Source: Rhodamnia argentea (lineage: Eukaryota; Streptophyta; Magnoliopsida; Myrtales; Myrtaceae). From it: 64,000 nt of DNA. The notes beneath the pieces are model-generated. The model did no database searches. It saw only the letters and a list, made by a program, of their open reading frames with translations, and was not told the DNA's origin. The translations under genes were made by a program, and so were the position numbers. Shown here in pieces: positions 10,301 to 23,626 of this stretch (positions are counted from its first letter, which is position 1; the number at the start of each line of letters is the position of its first letter). The stretch spans positions 10,106,001-10,170,000 of the forward strand of contig NC_063153.1 of assembly GCF_020921035.1 (NCBI RefSeq), read 5' to 3'.

Positions 10301-12667
10301 ATCTCTATTCTTGGGGAGAATCCGCTTATATTATAAATGGGCATGATTGTCTATCTTTTGATTTGATATAATACTAATCTATATAAGTCATTATAGTCGA
10401 GAACCACTAGTGCCTGAAAGACGGTCCTCTCTTTTGTTCAACCTTTCTCCTCTAGCACTGACATGGTCATAGAAGATTAAAAAGATCCGTTAAGGGCCTC
10501 ATGACTATGTCATAATAGATTCGAAGAATTAACCCGGATAGGCTTTCTGGCCATTTTTTCTTGCATAATACCTCAACGTGACACGAGAGCGAAAGGCATT
10601 CAAAAATAATTTTTCTTTTCATAATGGCTAGAAGAAATTATTTTGGTTTTTTGATCCCGTCAGGGTGTGCTATGTCAAAAGCGAGAAAAACCCCATCCCT
10701 CTCTTTCCCTTTTCCGCTCCCATGTCGCCATGCGGGTGGGAAGCCAGCGAGATTATAATCCCATCCATGGATGTATTGAGCTCTCAGATAGCGCAAAAGA
10801 AAACTCTTCGGCGTTTGATTTTTTCGAGTGGTTGACAACTTGTGGCGGAGTACTATACTATGGATTCGCTTTGTTATTGCCTCCAATTTTTGAGGGAGTG
10901 ATCATATAAAAAGCTCCGAGGTGATACTCGCAAAAAATGAAAGCGCTTGGATAACATCTTTTTCCAATCGGGAATGGCTTCCACTATTCCTCAAGGAAGT
11001 TTACTCGACTCGTTCCCCAGTCTCTTGCACTGCTCAAGCAAGCGTGCGAGTGGCTTCGTAAGAGGATCTCCTTTCCTTCCGCCAGGCTCATTGCCTCCTG
11101 AGTGAGGAAGAGAAGGGCTTTGTGTAAAAAGTCTCGAGCCAGGTTCGTCACCCTAGGCTCACCCATTATTCATTTTCTCGTACATGTAGCTATGTTGACT
11201 CATGTACGTCTCATTGACGCGATTTTCCATTTTTAAATACAAGCTGCTCAGGGAGTCTTTTAGGGATTTGTAGCAAAACTTGATGAGAGAAACATGGGTT
11301 TGTGACCATTTGTGTCTTAAGTGTTTGGAAACGCATCGGTGATTGATTGTAAATTCGAGCTCTCCCATTCGTGATAGACTTTTTGTGGCTAGTTCTCCCT
11401 ATAAGGTAGGTATCGACTCTTAAATCGAAAACTTCTTATTCTCATATTAACTTTAATTGTAAGATTTGTGAACTACCGTATTATTTCCCGTGATAGTTCC
11501 TATTACAATTAGGAATGTGCAACCCCAAAAATTTAGATATAATTAACGCAAAATAAGTAATTACCCACATACTCGACTTATATTTTAAATGACTCGAAGG
11601 AATAGAAAAGAGACTCACACGGACTAGATGCTTAGTAAAGAGGCTTGATTTGTAGATAAATAGAAGCAACTCATATGATTCACGAGAACTAGAAAGACGA
11701 AGAATAACTAAATTATATTATTGACAAATATCTCTTTACTTATAAAAAATTGCTTGTTAAATAATCTGTGATTAGACGTATATATACCTTTCCACACCCG
11801 CCTTGCACTTGCTTTTCCGTTTCCATTTATAAATCTCGCATTCACATCTCCTTTTTTACGTGGGATCAACAGATATTCGGCCCCAAAAACAAAATAATTG
11901 CACCATCTTAAGGGACACAAAATAAAAATAAACTTAAGAAAAAAATCCCCATCTAATAATTCTTTTGTAAATCGGACATATAAACAATAAAAATAGAGTT
12001 GATGATCAAGCTCTAGGAGTTGGCCCAAGAGATAATGGGTACATCTTCAGCTAATCAAAAGATGGCCATACATATCTCGCTAGATAGCAATATGTCATCA
12101 TCATAACATGCCGTAGGACTGCAATTTGATTATTGCCGACAACAAAGATACAATTAAAGCTCCGTTTGTTTCGCTACGAATGAACGATCTGTAAGATATT
12201 TTCCTAAAAACGAACGTTAGTATCGCTTGCGGGAATGAATGAGCATAAGATAATTTCATCGTCCATAATGATGAAAATATTTTCAGTTGACTGATTATTT
12301 CAAATTATGTAAGTAATTATTCTTTTAAAAAATAATTTTTAAATTATTTATTTTTCGCGATGGAACGATTTCAATCCTTATATTCTCTTTCGGATCTGCA
12401 AAAGGGGTTGTGGACAAATGCGCTTTAAATCATGGGAAAGTGAAGTAACCCACGACTGTCTAATCAAGCTTTGAACTCGGTCTGATCATGCCAATCATAG
12501 AACTGTATTAAGCTCCTGAAAGTTTAATTAAACCAAGAGAAAAGAGAGAGAAATCGAAGAGTGGGAAGGAGCTGACGACCCCACATCTGATTCTGTGTCT
12601 AGAATATTTGCTTCGTGGAGGGAGCGGAGGGAATGATATTAAGCCCGATACTTTTCACTAAATTAAA
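7312..12667. other. Long intergenic tract, no gene recognised
   Basis: Mostly AT-rich sequence with short, unrelated open frames (the longest about 80-106 codons, none with a recognised motif). At 8517 the sequence TGTAACGACCC has the look of an LTR 5' end, but no matching 3' end or target duplication was found. Around 12155-12420 there is a decayed repeat of the 'GTTTGTTTCGCTACGAATG' sort seen in plant MITEs. An A15-type tract lies near 9520. Confidence 0.45.
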
Positions 12668-12873
12668 TTAAGGAATATGTTCACTAAAAATATTAAAATT
12701 TATCATCAAAGTGTAATTAAGTCTTAAAATTTTTATAGAATGCAATCAAATCCTAAAATTTATTAAATTGACGCAATCGAGTGTTTCTGTTAATTTCGTC
12801 TAATTTGACAATTCAACAATGTGGATTTCTTAAATATTTCCTCTCTCCAACTTTTAGTGAACATATCCCTTAA
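12668..12873. mobile_element. Small foldback MITE-like element
   Basis: Left arm TTAAGGAATATGTTCACTAA and right arm its near-complement (TTAGTGAACATATCCCTTAA). Inverted similarity continues inward, giving a 206-bp hairpin. Internal phrases such as AAGTGTAATTAAGTCTTAAAA recur in the element at 33.6-34.2 kb. No coding sequence. Confidence 0.68.
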
Positions 12874-14946
12874 ATTAACATGGACTTGTGGAATTCTGGC
12901 CCAAGCTTTTCAAGACTTGAAGCTTTAATTTATCTTTCACTTTGTAATTAATTATCGTGAATTCTTTTTTGCCTTCACGTATCTGCACGTCGTTATCAGC
13001 TAGATCCATCCTACTTGGGCACAATGATGCTTGATGGAACGTGACTGTTTTGGTTTTGTTTTTCTTAATTTTTTTTGTATTGATTTTCAAAAGGAGGTTT
13101 CTATTAAAAAGCTCTTGTTTGAACTTATTTAGAAAAAAAAAGGTTATTTAATAAGTAGTTTTCGATCATGTTGGTGCGAGCGAGTGAGCAGCCATCAGCT
13201 TCTCGCATATGGACAAAGGCCCTCGTGGACAAAACCCGTGATCTCAACACAACCTCTCTTAGATTCTTTTATGTGTGAGTTTCCATTGGGGGAAATAAAG
13301 GAAGAAGAAGAAGAAGAAGAAGAAGAAGAAGGAAGAGGCAGAACATGCATCACGACAAATTAAATTAACCACTTTTTATAATAATAGAAAAATTATTGCT
13401 TAGATATGCGTGATTTCTATTTCCACTATCATCACTTCCGTTCTCTGAAAAAAACACCCAAACAAAAAATGAAAGAGTTTGGAGTGCTACGAGAACGTAG
13501 GAAGTTAATGAGAAAAAGTTCCTAGCTTTCGGAAAATATTCCTGGACATATGCAGAAACCCTAGCGGTACATGAGAACAAACTCTGCAAGAGGGTATGAG
13601 AACAAACCCTGCAAGAGGGTTTGAAGATTTGCAAATATGGTTATTGTGATGTCGATCATGAACAGCATTTCTGTGGAAGATGGTTTTGGTTCCGAGATAG
13701 ATTTTGAGCAGGTGGTTGGTAAATTCAAATTTGCATGGTAATTAAGGACAACTTAACTCTTGGTTAATTGAGCTAGGCGATCACCTTTTTCTAGACTCTT
13801 ATTTCATACGCCGGTGGCGAAAAACATATAATGTGCACCACAAAGAGGATTTGAATTGTGATTATACACATATTTTTTCGATAACCATATTTATTCTCTA
13901 CGACAGGTCGAATTCTCCTTTTCAACACTTGAAGGCAAGAACAATGATATGAAAAAAGGATTTTTTTTTTCTTTTGTGTTAATATAGAAAAGTAAAAGTA
14001 CCCACAAAAAGGTTATTCTTCCTTGCTTCCATTTTCCAGTTGATAACTTCCTTGAGCATGAAGTATAAAAGTGAACGTCTCCTTTTTGGACTCCACAAAG
14101 CGCTGCCCTAGTTTTTCTCTAATGGGCTTAAAAGGGTTTGTTTCAAACGATTCTAAACTTCAAGTTGACGTTACTACCATTAAAATTGAAAATGTTTCAG
14201 TGCTCATAACTTTAAATTAGTACTTTTAGTTCAATGGTTTCTGTTGTTCTTTCACTCTTTGATTAACCATGATTAGACTGCGGCGATTAAGGTAATGTCT
14301 AATATATCTTATCACCCGTTCCAAAAGATTAATTGAAGTATATCATATGATTCGTGCAATATTACTTTTTGTTTAGTTATGTCAAATCAAAGTACATAAG
14401 CAAAAGAATGTCAACTTAATCATCCTTTTCGGTGGTTCTAACTATGGAAAAGGAACTTAATTATTTCCGCATGTGAGTGGAGATTTTTCTATATTAAAAA
14501 GGTTATGGTGTTAACAACAGTTGATTCACTCATGAACCTTTACCTACCTAAGCATCGAATAATGGGGTTTTTAAATCCTTAAAAAAATAATTTTTTCTCA
14601 TGCGTTTTTTTTTGTGGGCATAAGTACAAAACATGGAGATACATGGCTCCAAAAAAGAAAGAAAGCATGGCCTTACAAATCTTAATTTACCTCCCAAAGT
14701 GTGTAATTCATTTTAATATATCGCTTCATTATCATTTGTATGAGATTATTTCTTGCTAATTAAAAGAGTGGATAATATGAGAAGTTAGGAAAAGTTAAGG
14801 AAGAAAGAACATGATTTGGTGAAGAAAGAACGTGGTTTGTAGGATAATGTAGGTGGGTCAAAAGATAGCATTTCTGAAATGATCCCTATGATTCATCACT
14901 TTTATGGAGAATTTAGGTTATGAGCAAACTTTATTAAGCACTATAA
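12874..14946. other. Intergenic, with a (GAA)n tract
   Basis: No recognisable gene. A GAA microsatellite lies at about 13302-13331. A short imperfect direct duplication (GAGAACAAAC(T/C)CTGCAAGAGGGT) occurs near 13573-13620. Confidence 0.5.
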
Positions 14947-15356
14947 TAGGGGCCTACTATGCATATTGGCAACTTTAAACTTCGAAATCATATAAAAATA
15001 TCGTAATTTGTTGACTAGGATAGGCTAAGACAATGATTAAGAGAAAAAACAAATCCCAAGGTTTAGTGGTAAAGACTCTGTGTTAGGAAACCCAATACAT
15101 TTCCAAACACATGATAGAGATAATTGGATGAATGTAACTAGAAAGCATTATAGGGGCCTACTATGCATATTGGCAACTTTAAACTTCGAAATCATATAAA
15201 AGTATCGTAATTTGTTGACCAGGATAGGCTAAGACAATGATTAAGAGAGAAAGCAAATCCCAAGGTTTAGTGGTAAAGACTCTTGTGTTAGGAAACCCAA
15301 TACATTTCCAAACACATGATAGAGATAATTGGATGAATGTAACTAGAAAGCATTAT
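14947..15356. repeat. 204-bp tandem direct duplication
   Basis: Copy 1 is 14947-15150 and copy 2 begins at 15151. Both run from TAGGGGCCTACTATGCATA to AACTAGAAAGCATTAT. They differ at only a handful of positions plus a 1-base insertion in copy 2, so the duplication looks recent compared with the decayed repeats around it. No long open frame. Confidence 0.93.
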
Positions 15357-16192
<836 letters not shown>

Positions 16193-17630
16193 GTCCATGT
16201 TTGATTGTGGATGTAGAAGACTAGCTAAGGTGGTCGAGTAGATTCTAGTTCAAGTTCCCAAATGAGAGGGACAAGGGAATGTTACTAAATTTAGAAACCA
16301 CTTTTTGGGGTGTCACCTACCTACCCTCTTCCCTTCCCCCATGCCATTAACCCCTCTAGTCAAATTTTCTTGCTTAATTATGCTGCTTTCGGCTCATCCC
16401 CAACCTTAATTATTCATCCATGATGCTTCAATCATTTCTTTACAATTTCCCCCTCTTTTATCAGCTTAATTTCAGACACTTTGCGCTTGTTTCTTCAATT
16501 TGCATTTCCCTATTGCCCCATCCATATTAAATCCATTTCAACATCACAATGTTTGGCGCCCAATTTAATTCGAAAATATTCCTCGACATTAATGCTTAAA
16601 CTCTTCGAAGATAATCACAGACGACGTTCGAAAAGTTTCAGTTAAGAACTGTGCAATCTGACTTATGGGAACATCGGTTTATCGCTTTTGGTGGGGGTCG
16701 GCATAATAATATCGCGCTCGGGGAGCATTAAATACGCAATTTTAAACTTTTTTCATGAGCGACATATCAACATACCTGGTGTTGAGGGAGTGAGAACAAA
16801 TAATAGTGCAACAAAGATCACATTCTGGACTTTCAATTTCCGCGAAGGGCTAATGGACAAACTCTCCACCAAAAATTCAGGCTAACTCCAGGAAAAGTTG
16901 ATCCATAAATGTGGCTATGAATAAAAAGTCCTAAACATGCTCACGAATGGGTGACCTTTTAAAACCAAGTGGCTAAGGAATTTTCGGAAGCATCTTTCAA
17001 AGATCAGGACATTAGTATACGGTCCATCTCCTTCACCAAAACGTACCTAATCATCGCTCCAAACTTCATAGCTTTAACTAAATGAAGAAATGGGGAAAAG
17101 AAAAAAGGAAATAAGAGAGAGAGAAGAGTGGGCAACGGCCGATGAAAAGGACCTTGATGGACTGTGCATCTAACAATTGATGGAAAGGGAAACTTTGGCT
17201 GATGGTTCATTCATTTCATGACATATTTATGAGAATAACGTGCCTCTATCATTCTATGGCATGATAATTACTACGAAACTTTTTAAGCTCATCGAATCGT
17301 GCTATGATTATCATAAGCATTTGGGTGCAATCTCAGCATGATGTTAATGCCGAATCTCCGCGATGAAGAATCGCCACTTGGAGAGCATTAAATTAATGTT
17401 CCACCAAGGCCGGTCTTCTAGCTGACCTCTAGATTCTTTCGTTCGATAGCGTGACCTATCTTTTCCCAAATATGCATCGAACAAGATTTGTTGGGGTTCG
17501 CTTATGTTTGGAACATCCTAATGTTTTGCAGCCACATTTTTGTTTTTAAGAATGTGATTTTGCGTTACTTTTTGGGATGACTAAAACCCTAATTATGTGC
17601 GGATGATGTACTTGGTCGGGTTGATGGGGT

Positions 17631-17682
17631 GGCCTTTGTGGAGTCAATGGCATATGGGGGGCCTTTGTGGAGTCAATGGCAT
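17631..17682. repeat. 23-bp direct repeat
   Basis: GGCCTTTGTGGAGTCAATGG followed by CAT is present at 17631-17653 and again at 17660-17682, a perfect pair with a 29-bp period. Confidence 0.9.
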
Positions 17683-18219
17683 TAACCGACAAAAAACGTC
17701 AATTCGGACACCAATAGTTAGACAGCAATGCCTACTCCCTCCTCGTGCTCCTAACATTAGCCGTAGTCGATTTTCCGGCGGACAATCCTTGTGGAACTAA
17801 AAGAAGCGAGGGTCAAACAAATGGTTGTAGGGTGAGAAAAGCCCTAAACTCGAATTTCGAATCCCGTCACATGAGAATAGTACTCACAATTTCGAATCAC
17901 TATTTTCTGCTCATCGCATAAACTACAAATTAAGATTTGCTCTTCAAAGACTTGGTGGAACTCTTTAGATCAAGTTCGAGATTGCAATCCCTTGTTGGGT
18001 TTCCTTTGCGTGTTAGTTAGGTAAGCCAATTGTGATGCTTTGATCACCACTTGGGACAATACATGACATCCACTTAGATTTGTTTTAGGACTAAAAAGAT
18101 TTCCTAAATTCGACAAAAATGCTGCACCTAAAAAAAAAATGAACCCAAAAGAAGAAAGTAAAGGGGGAGGTGCCCCATAAGTAATCAAATCACGCCACCC
18201 ACCTTAAACCAACCCTACA

Positions 18220-18222
<3 letters not shown>

Positions 18223-18271
<49 letters not shown>
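18223..18271. repeat. (CT)n microsatellite
   Basis: About 24 uninterrupted CT units. Confidence 0.95.
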
Positions 18272-18274
<3 letters not shown>

Positions 18275-19662
18275 AGGACTTGTGAATGTCTTTAAAGTGA
18301 TGAGCAAATGATTGTGGTTTCGCATTTGGGGAGTGCATGTATGAAAATTCGTGGGCAAAGCTTTGATTTGATGTCGTTGAGGGCTTTGGGTTGCCCCATC
18401 GCTCGTGCAACTCATCATCACTCTTGCAACTTGGGCTCGGCAAAACTGGGGACATGTGCGGAAGGGTGATTTCACTAGATTTTGTGAAGATGGAGGATGA
18501 CATGTGAGAATCCCACCTTTCCTTGGTTGGTAAAATCTAATGGAGACTTGCCATTTTGATTGGCGGTGTTCTAAGTCATTTTCCTAATATCAATCTTTCG
18601 ATCGCCTCGTTTCTGCGAGCTCCGTTTATGGACGTATCAAGACGGGTGCCATATGTACTTGGTACTCGTCTCTCGTCCTTCGTTTGTGTAAGTCCTCCGT
18701 TTAACATGTTGGTACTTTGTTTGTAAAACAAACTAAAAAGTGCCTTGTCTTACATGGAATAAATGGGAGTGTAAGTGGACTGGAACCTATTACACCCACA
18801 TGGCGGTGGGCGACTAGTAGGTGCACTTTACATGCACATGAACCAAATTTGGCACTAATAAATAATTTTCATATTTTTTTTATTAATTTCATAATTATAA
18901 AATAACGTATGACTGTTCATGATATAGTTGCGGTTATGTTTTTATTAATTAATTGCACATTTTACTAATTTGCCTAACAATTATTAGGCGCTCTTGCAAC
19001 TTTTGGAAGGTTGTATTTGTTCTAACGTATTTTCGCAAATATGTACTCCACGTTTCTGTTTATTATTTTTCACATTTTCACTTGCTTCCATTTTTGTTTC
19101 TTTCAAGAGAAAGTATAGTCTTCTTTTCAATTGTTTTCCCTTTGAAAATTCCTCGAGAAATACTAGAATTGCTATTTGATATTCTTGTTTGAGACTTTGT
19201 TGTATCATGGAGAATTTTTGTCAATGACCATTAGACAAGTTATAGGGCAAATAATTCCTTAAAGAAAGTGAATTCACACCTCAAAGTCTAATCCAACTTT
19301 TCCCAATCAATCATTAGTTTTCACAACACAGCATATAAGTGAGAGAATGTTTGCAAATGTTGATGATTGGAAACCAAGTTACGCTAATAGATTATGACTT
19401 AGTTGCAGTAAACGAGTTAGTTCTCCGTAACTACTTAGGTTTTCTATTATTAACCGATTAAGGAGATATGTAGAAGGACGAGAAAAAACTTATTAATTCA
19501 CCGCAAGGACCGAATTATCAAAATCGCGCATCTTTCTTTGTCGAAATTTATTTCTTCAAAGCGCGCTCGGAAAAAAAAATTAACCCACCTGAGAGAAACA
19601 TTTTGTCTTTCTCAAACGTTCCATGAAGAGAAGGCTCACACTCTTGTTAAACCCCTCTTCAC

Positions 19663-20234
19663 TAGGGGTAAGCATGGTCCATGGTAAAACATAGAACCGG
19701 ATTGGTCTCCCACTGGTTCAATTTTAGGTTAGAAGGTATGTACGGTAGCTTTTAGGTTCCAAAAATTGGGGAACTTGTTCGACGGGTAGGTTTCGGGTTC
19801 AAGATAGGCGGAACTTTAAAACTATAATAAGTTTTTTGTGTTTTTCTTGGTATATATCTTCACGCGATTCTGCGGTATTTCATAGAGTCCGATGTGTGCA
19901 ATTTGAAACCACCAGGCTGAACTTTCATTTCCGTCGATATTTATTACTAAAAATTTTAAATTGTTAATGTTCCAAATTTATTGGAGTCTAAACATAAGTT
20001 GTAGTTAGTGGATTGTAACAACAAATGTTTGTCATTAAAGGTGATGATCATTATACTCGGTCAATTAAGAATACGGGTGGAACCTGGATAAATCCTAGAA
20101 CCGACCATAAAACCTAGGACAGAGCAGGTTCCGGATTCAAGGGTATGTAGAGTAGGTTTCGATTTTCAAAAAATAAGAAACATGTTCCGACGAGTAGATT
20201 CCAGGCGAAACGTGTGCGGAACCGCTCATCCCTA
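19663..20234. mobile_element. Non-autonomous hAT-like element, family A copy 2
   Basis: 572 bp, beginning TAGGGGTAAGCATGG and ending CGCTCATCCCTA, with short imperfect terminal inverted repeats. It is flanked by a perfect 8-bp target-site duplication, CTCTTCAC at 19655-19662 and 20235-20242. An 8-bp duplication with TAGGGG-type ends is the expected signature of the hAT superfamily. The interior has repeated GGTTC/GAACC phrases in both orientations and no transposase. This copy defines the family boundaries. Confidence 0.88.
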
Positions 20235-21374
20235 CTCTTCACGATCGGTCATCGGTCGTGCTTTCGAACGAGGCAGTGCTCATCTTCAAGAAGCAACCTT
20301 CGCTACTCCAATCCCAAAATCATCTTCATGGTCCCCCTGATTTTATTCCGTTCATTAATGTCTCGTTTCTTTTGAATCAATCATGTTTGCATCAGTCAGA
20401 ACAAGAAAATGATGTGTAGAAGGGTTTAGAATTAACTGAAATTAATAAAAATGGATCAATAATTGTCTTCTTTTTTTGTTTTAACAATTGGTAATGCGAA
20501 ATTTCAATTATGTACTCACATAATTTTTAAATTTATTTTATTTTCTGTTTTGATTATATGCTGGAATGAGAGGACGACATGTTCCAATTGGAAGAAGGTT
20601 AGGTAGAATTCATAGCCTTGATCCCTTTCATTGGTGCGCTCTACTTTTCACTGTGTTTGGGAAGCTAGTGAAAGGGCGGGAAAGGAAAATTTGAGGAGAA
20701 ATTTCTAAATTTGATGCCATCAATGATCTAACATCGAATTTTGCTATTCGAATTAATTTTGGCCAATGTAATAGAGTCCGTAAGGCGTCATGATAATCAT
20801 ATTATCTGCCATCTCTGCTATTATCTTTCGTACACCTTAAAGAACCCTTACATTGAAAAGACCATGTTATCTGTCCTTACAAGCTCATTTAAGCATCTTT
20901 CTGTTTTACCATAGGAAGAAAAGGTTCTCTCGATCCAGCAATGAGGCAAATCGAAGCTTGTCACGGAAGAAAGAAGTGGCATCTCCTTTCCGCTTACTGC
21001 CTATTACAGAGGTATCTCGCTCTATCTGCTGTTGGGCTTGCTGGCGGGATAGGAATTGGTAACAAGATATCCTCTCAGGGTTCGAGTGTTTGATGATCAG
21101 TTGATTTTGAGAGGGTATGAGAAATTGAGATTTGGGGGGATGCGCATTTTGGTAGAAGATGACACTTTAGTAAGTAATGGCACAGGGAAAATCGATAAGA
21201 AGATGCAAAGTAGTCTCTAAAGGTAAAACTTGGGTATGTTTCCGGTATTTTCAAAAGTAGAAATATGTAAGGGGTCATTGGATAAAAGATGAGACATATA
21301 TACTTGGTATTTTCTTTAGATGGATACTAGAAGGTATTATTGGAAATTTATGCGATAAACATAAGGTTAGGAGG
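20235..21374. other. Intergenic, no gene recognised
   Basis: AT-rich. Open frames of about 65-70 codons near 20853-21062 have no recognised motif. Confidence 0.45.
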
Positions 21375-21571
21375 CGCCAATGAGGTATTGGACAAGTTGG
21401 TGAGACGCGTGGGCCTTAAATAGTTAAATTGATGAGGTCCTAGGTTCGACTCCCAACGACCACATCTTGGAGGACTTACTTGGTGGTATTGGCAAAAACT
21501 CTCACCACCCTAAGGAATAATCCATTGCATGTAGGAAACCTCAGTTATATATAAAAAATAATAATAATAAT
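21375..21571 (+). mobile_element. tRNA-derived SINE with target-site duplication
   Basis: 197 bp. An A-box-like GGACAAGTTGGTGAG (from about 21390) is followed by a canonical RNA polymerase III B box GGTTCGACTCC at 21443-21453, at tRNA-like spacing. The 3' end is an ATAAAAAATAATAATAATAAT-type tail. Perfect 9-bp direct repeats GTTAGGAGG flank it (21366-21374 and 21572-21580), the target-site duplication expected from LINE-mobilised insertion. Non-coding. Confidence 0.88.
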
Positions 21572-22978
21572 GTTAGGAGGGGATGGTCCATGGAAGGAAG
21601 ATGACAATTGATTGCATCGAAACAAAAACTTGACAGGAGTTTGAATTTTGGAAAAGAACTTTATCACTGGATCACCTCATATATTAATAGCCTCAGGGTT
21701 TAGTCCGATGACTCGTTATGATACAAATTCTTAACCGCAATTAAAACAACTTTTACCTCTTGCCTCGCGCGTTGAATTTTATTGAACGCAGAAGACATGA
21801 AAAGGCGCCCAAACTATATGAATTTAGACATGCAAGTATACACATAATTTCTCGTAATATCCCCCTTTGATTGTCTTCGCCGTTGATATATAATTATAAT
21901 TACCATCGGTTGTGTCGGAAGATTATATGTCGGCGTCTTGAAATATAAGAGCTTAACAATTCTTATGAATATAATTCCATTGCACGAATGACAACTTCAT
22001 CGCACGTTGCTCTGTCATAAATGTCTTTTTTTTTTTTTTAGATCGACGGTGTCCAAATGAAAATATTACCTTCATGTAGGGGGAGTTCCATATCATTTTC
22101 AATTAACCCTAAAGTTCAATAGTCTCTTGATTGTGTCCTTTTTTGTTTTATTTTTCCTTTTTTTCTTTTTCTTTTGCTTTTTAATGACTGGATATATCTC
22201 TTTACCTTGTACTTCAACGATTTCATCAGTGCAATTTCCATCAATCCGGTGGGATTTTGTGGATGACATCTTGGTTTAACACTTTCACCACTTCCATAAA
22301 AAGGCCCAAAAAGAGCTGTCCGGTCCAACCCACTGCCAACCCTAATTCGTTTTCTTTTTACCTAATGACAAGGGGGAGGATCACGCTTGCACCCATCTTC
22401 TAGATTATCAATGATAACCCCTTTCCAAAACCACTTAAAACTATCTTAATCACAGATTGCTTTTTCTCTGTTTTTTTATTAATTCTTTTGTGTTTTTTTT
22501 TTTTTTTTGGTTGCAAGAATTGAACTCATTGTTCTTTTGAAAAAGAACAAAGAAACTCTCACACTCCCCTCCCTACTTCCCACTCACCTAGGTTTCCCTC
22601 TTCATCCTTAGTTTCCCATGACAAACATGATGACGTTCGCACGAGGAGGTTGAAGGAGAGCACAGGAGTAATGGGTGTTCGATAATATTATTCAAATGAG
22701 TATTTGCACGTCCCCGCTTCTGTCACCGCTCGGCAAATCTTTCGAGATGCTTACGGACCCCACGGCGCGTAGCCGTTCATCCGAACCGATCGCTGAACGA
22801 TGTCTAATCGATTTCGAAGGAGAAATAAGAAAATTCGTTACACCCGACACATGATGATTTACTCGGACTACATGGAGAGTTCGTGCTTCGAGAGTGGCTA
22901 AAAATCTATTACTAAGCTTTTGCTTCTCTTCGCTCCATAATTTCCCCAAATTTCTTTTTCTTATGTGGAACAATAGGG
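21572..22978. other. Intergenic; distal promoter region of the YUCCA gene
   Basis: No gene recognised. Short T-rich and A-rich runs. The right part is the upstream region of the YUCCA gene. Confidence 0.45.
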
Positions 22979-22999
22979 ATATAAATACGCAATATAAAT
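22979..22999 (+). promoter_or_regulatory. Twin TATA-like boxes upstream of YUCCA
   Basis: TATAAATACGC occurs twice in tandem (about 22980 and 22992), followed by a CT-rich tract typical of plant transcription starts. The ATG is about 630 bp downstream, so the leader would be long unless a closer start is used. Confidence 0.45.
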
Positions 23000-23040
23000 A
23001 CGCACGCATCGCCATCTCTTTCTCTCTCCCCCTCTCTCTC

Positions 23041-23043
<3 letters not shown>

Positions 23044-23091
<48 letters not shown>
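23044..23091. repeat. (CT)n microsatellite in the probable YUCCA leader
   Basis: About 24 CT units, preceded by interrupted CCCCTCTCTC blocks. It lies between the TATA-like boxes and the YUCCA start codon. Confidence 0.92.
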
Positions 23092-23094
<3 letters not shown>

Positions 23095-23626
23095 GAATGC
23101 AGATTTATTAGTCCCGTAGCCTTCGCTCATTCCTCCGCTTAACCCTCCATTGAAACGATAAACAGATTTTCATACACAAACTCATATTTACTCACAAGTG
23201 GATAAGAACCCCCGTCTTCCTTCTTCAATATCCACTCCAAATTTCAAGGACTGCTACGTAGCCTTAAATCTCCTTGTTATAGATAAAGAGAGGGTCGATC
23301 AGATCATCCTTTTTTTTTTTTCCCTTTTTTTCCCTTTTTTTCAGGATTTTATTGTTTGGCCTTGTAAATCTCAATATCTCTTTTTGGGCATACCTAATTA
23401 CAATCTTCGTCATCAACGACACGTTTTTCAGCCAAGTGGGTACTCTGCACCTCTTCTTCTCTTCCTAACAGACTCTTCTTTTGGGGCAGTTGAAGCAGGA
23501 GGAGGAGAATTCCACTTCGAACCCATTTGTTCTTGTTTTTTTTTTTTTTTCTTTTCTTTTTTAAGATTTTGAGTTTGGATAAGCTGTCGTGAGCTGCTGC
23601 TGTTGCTGCGGCTAGTGTTTGTTTGG

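Noticed and set aside
16210..16290. Possible second SINE (TGGTCGAGTAG and AGTTCAAGTTCCC)
   Set aside because: A-like and B-like boxes are much too close together and neither tail nor target duplication is visible.
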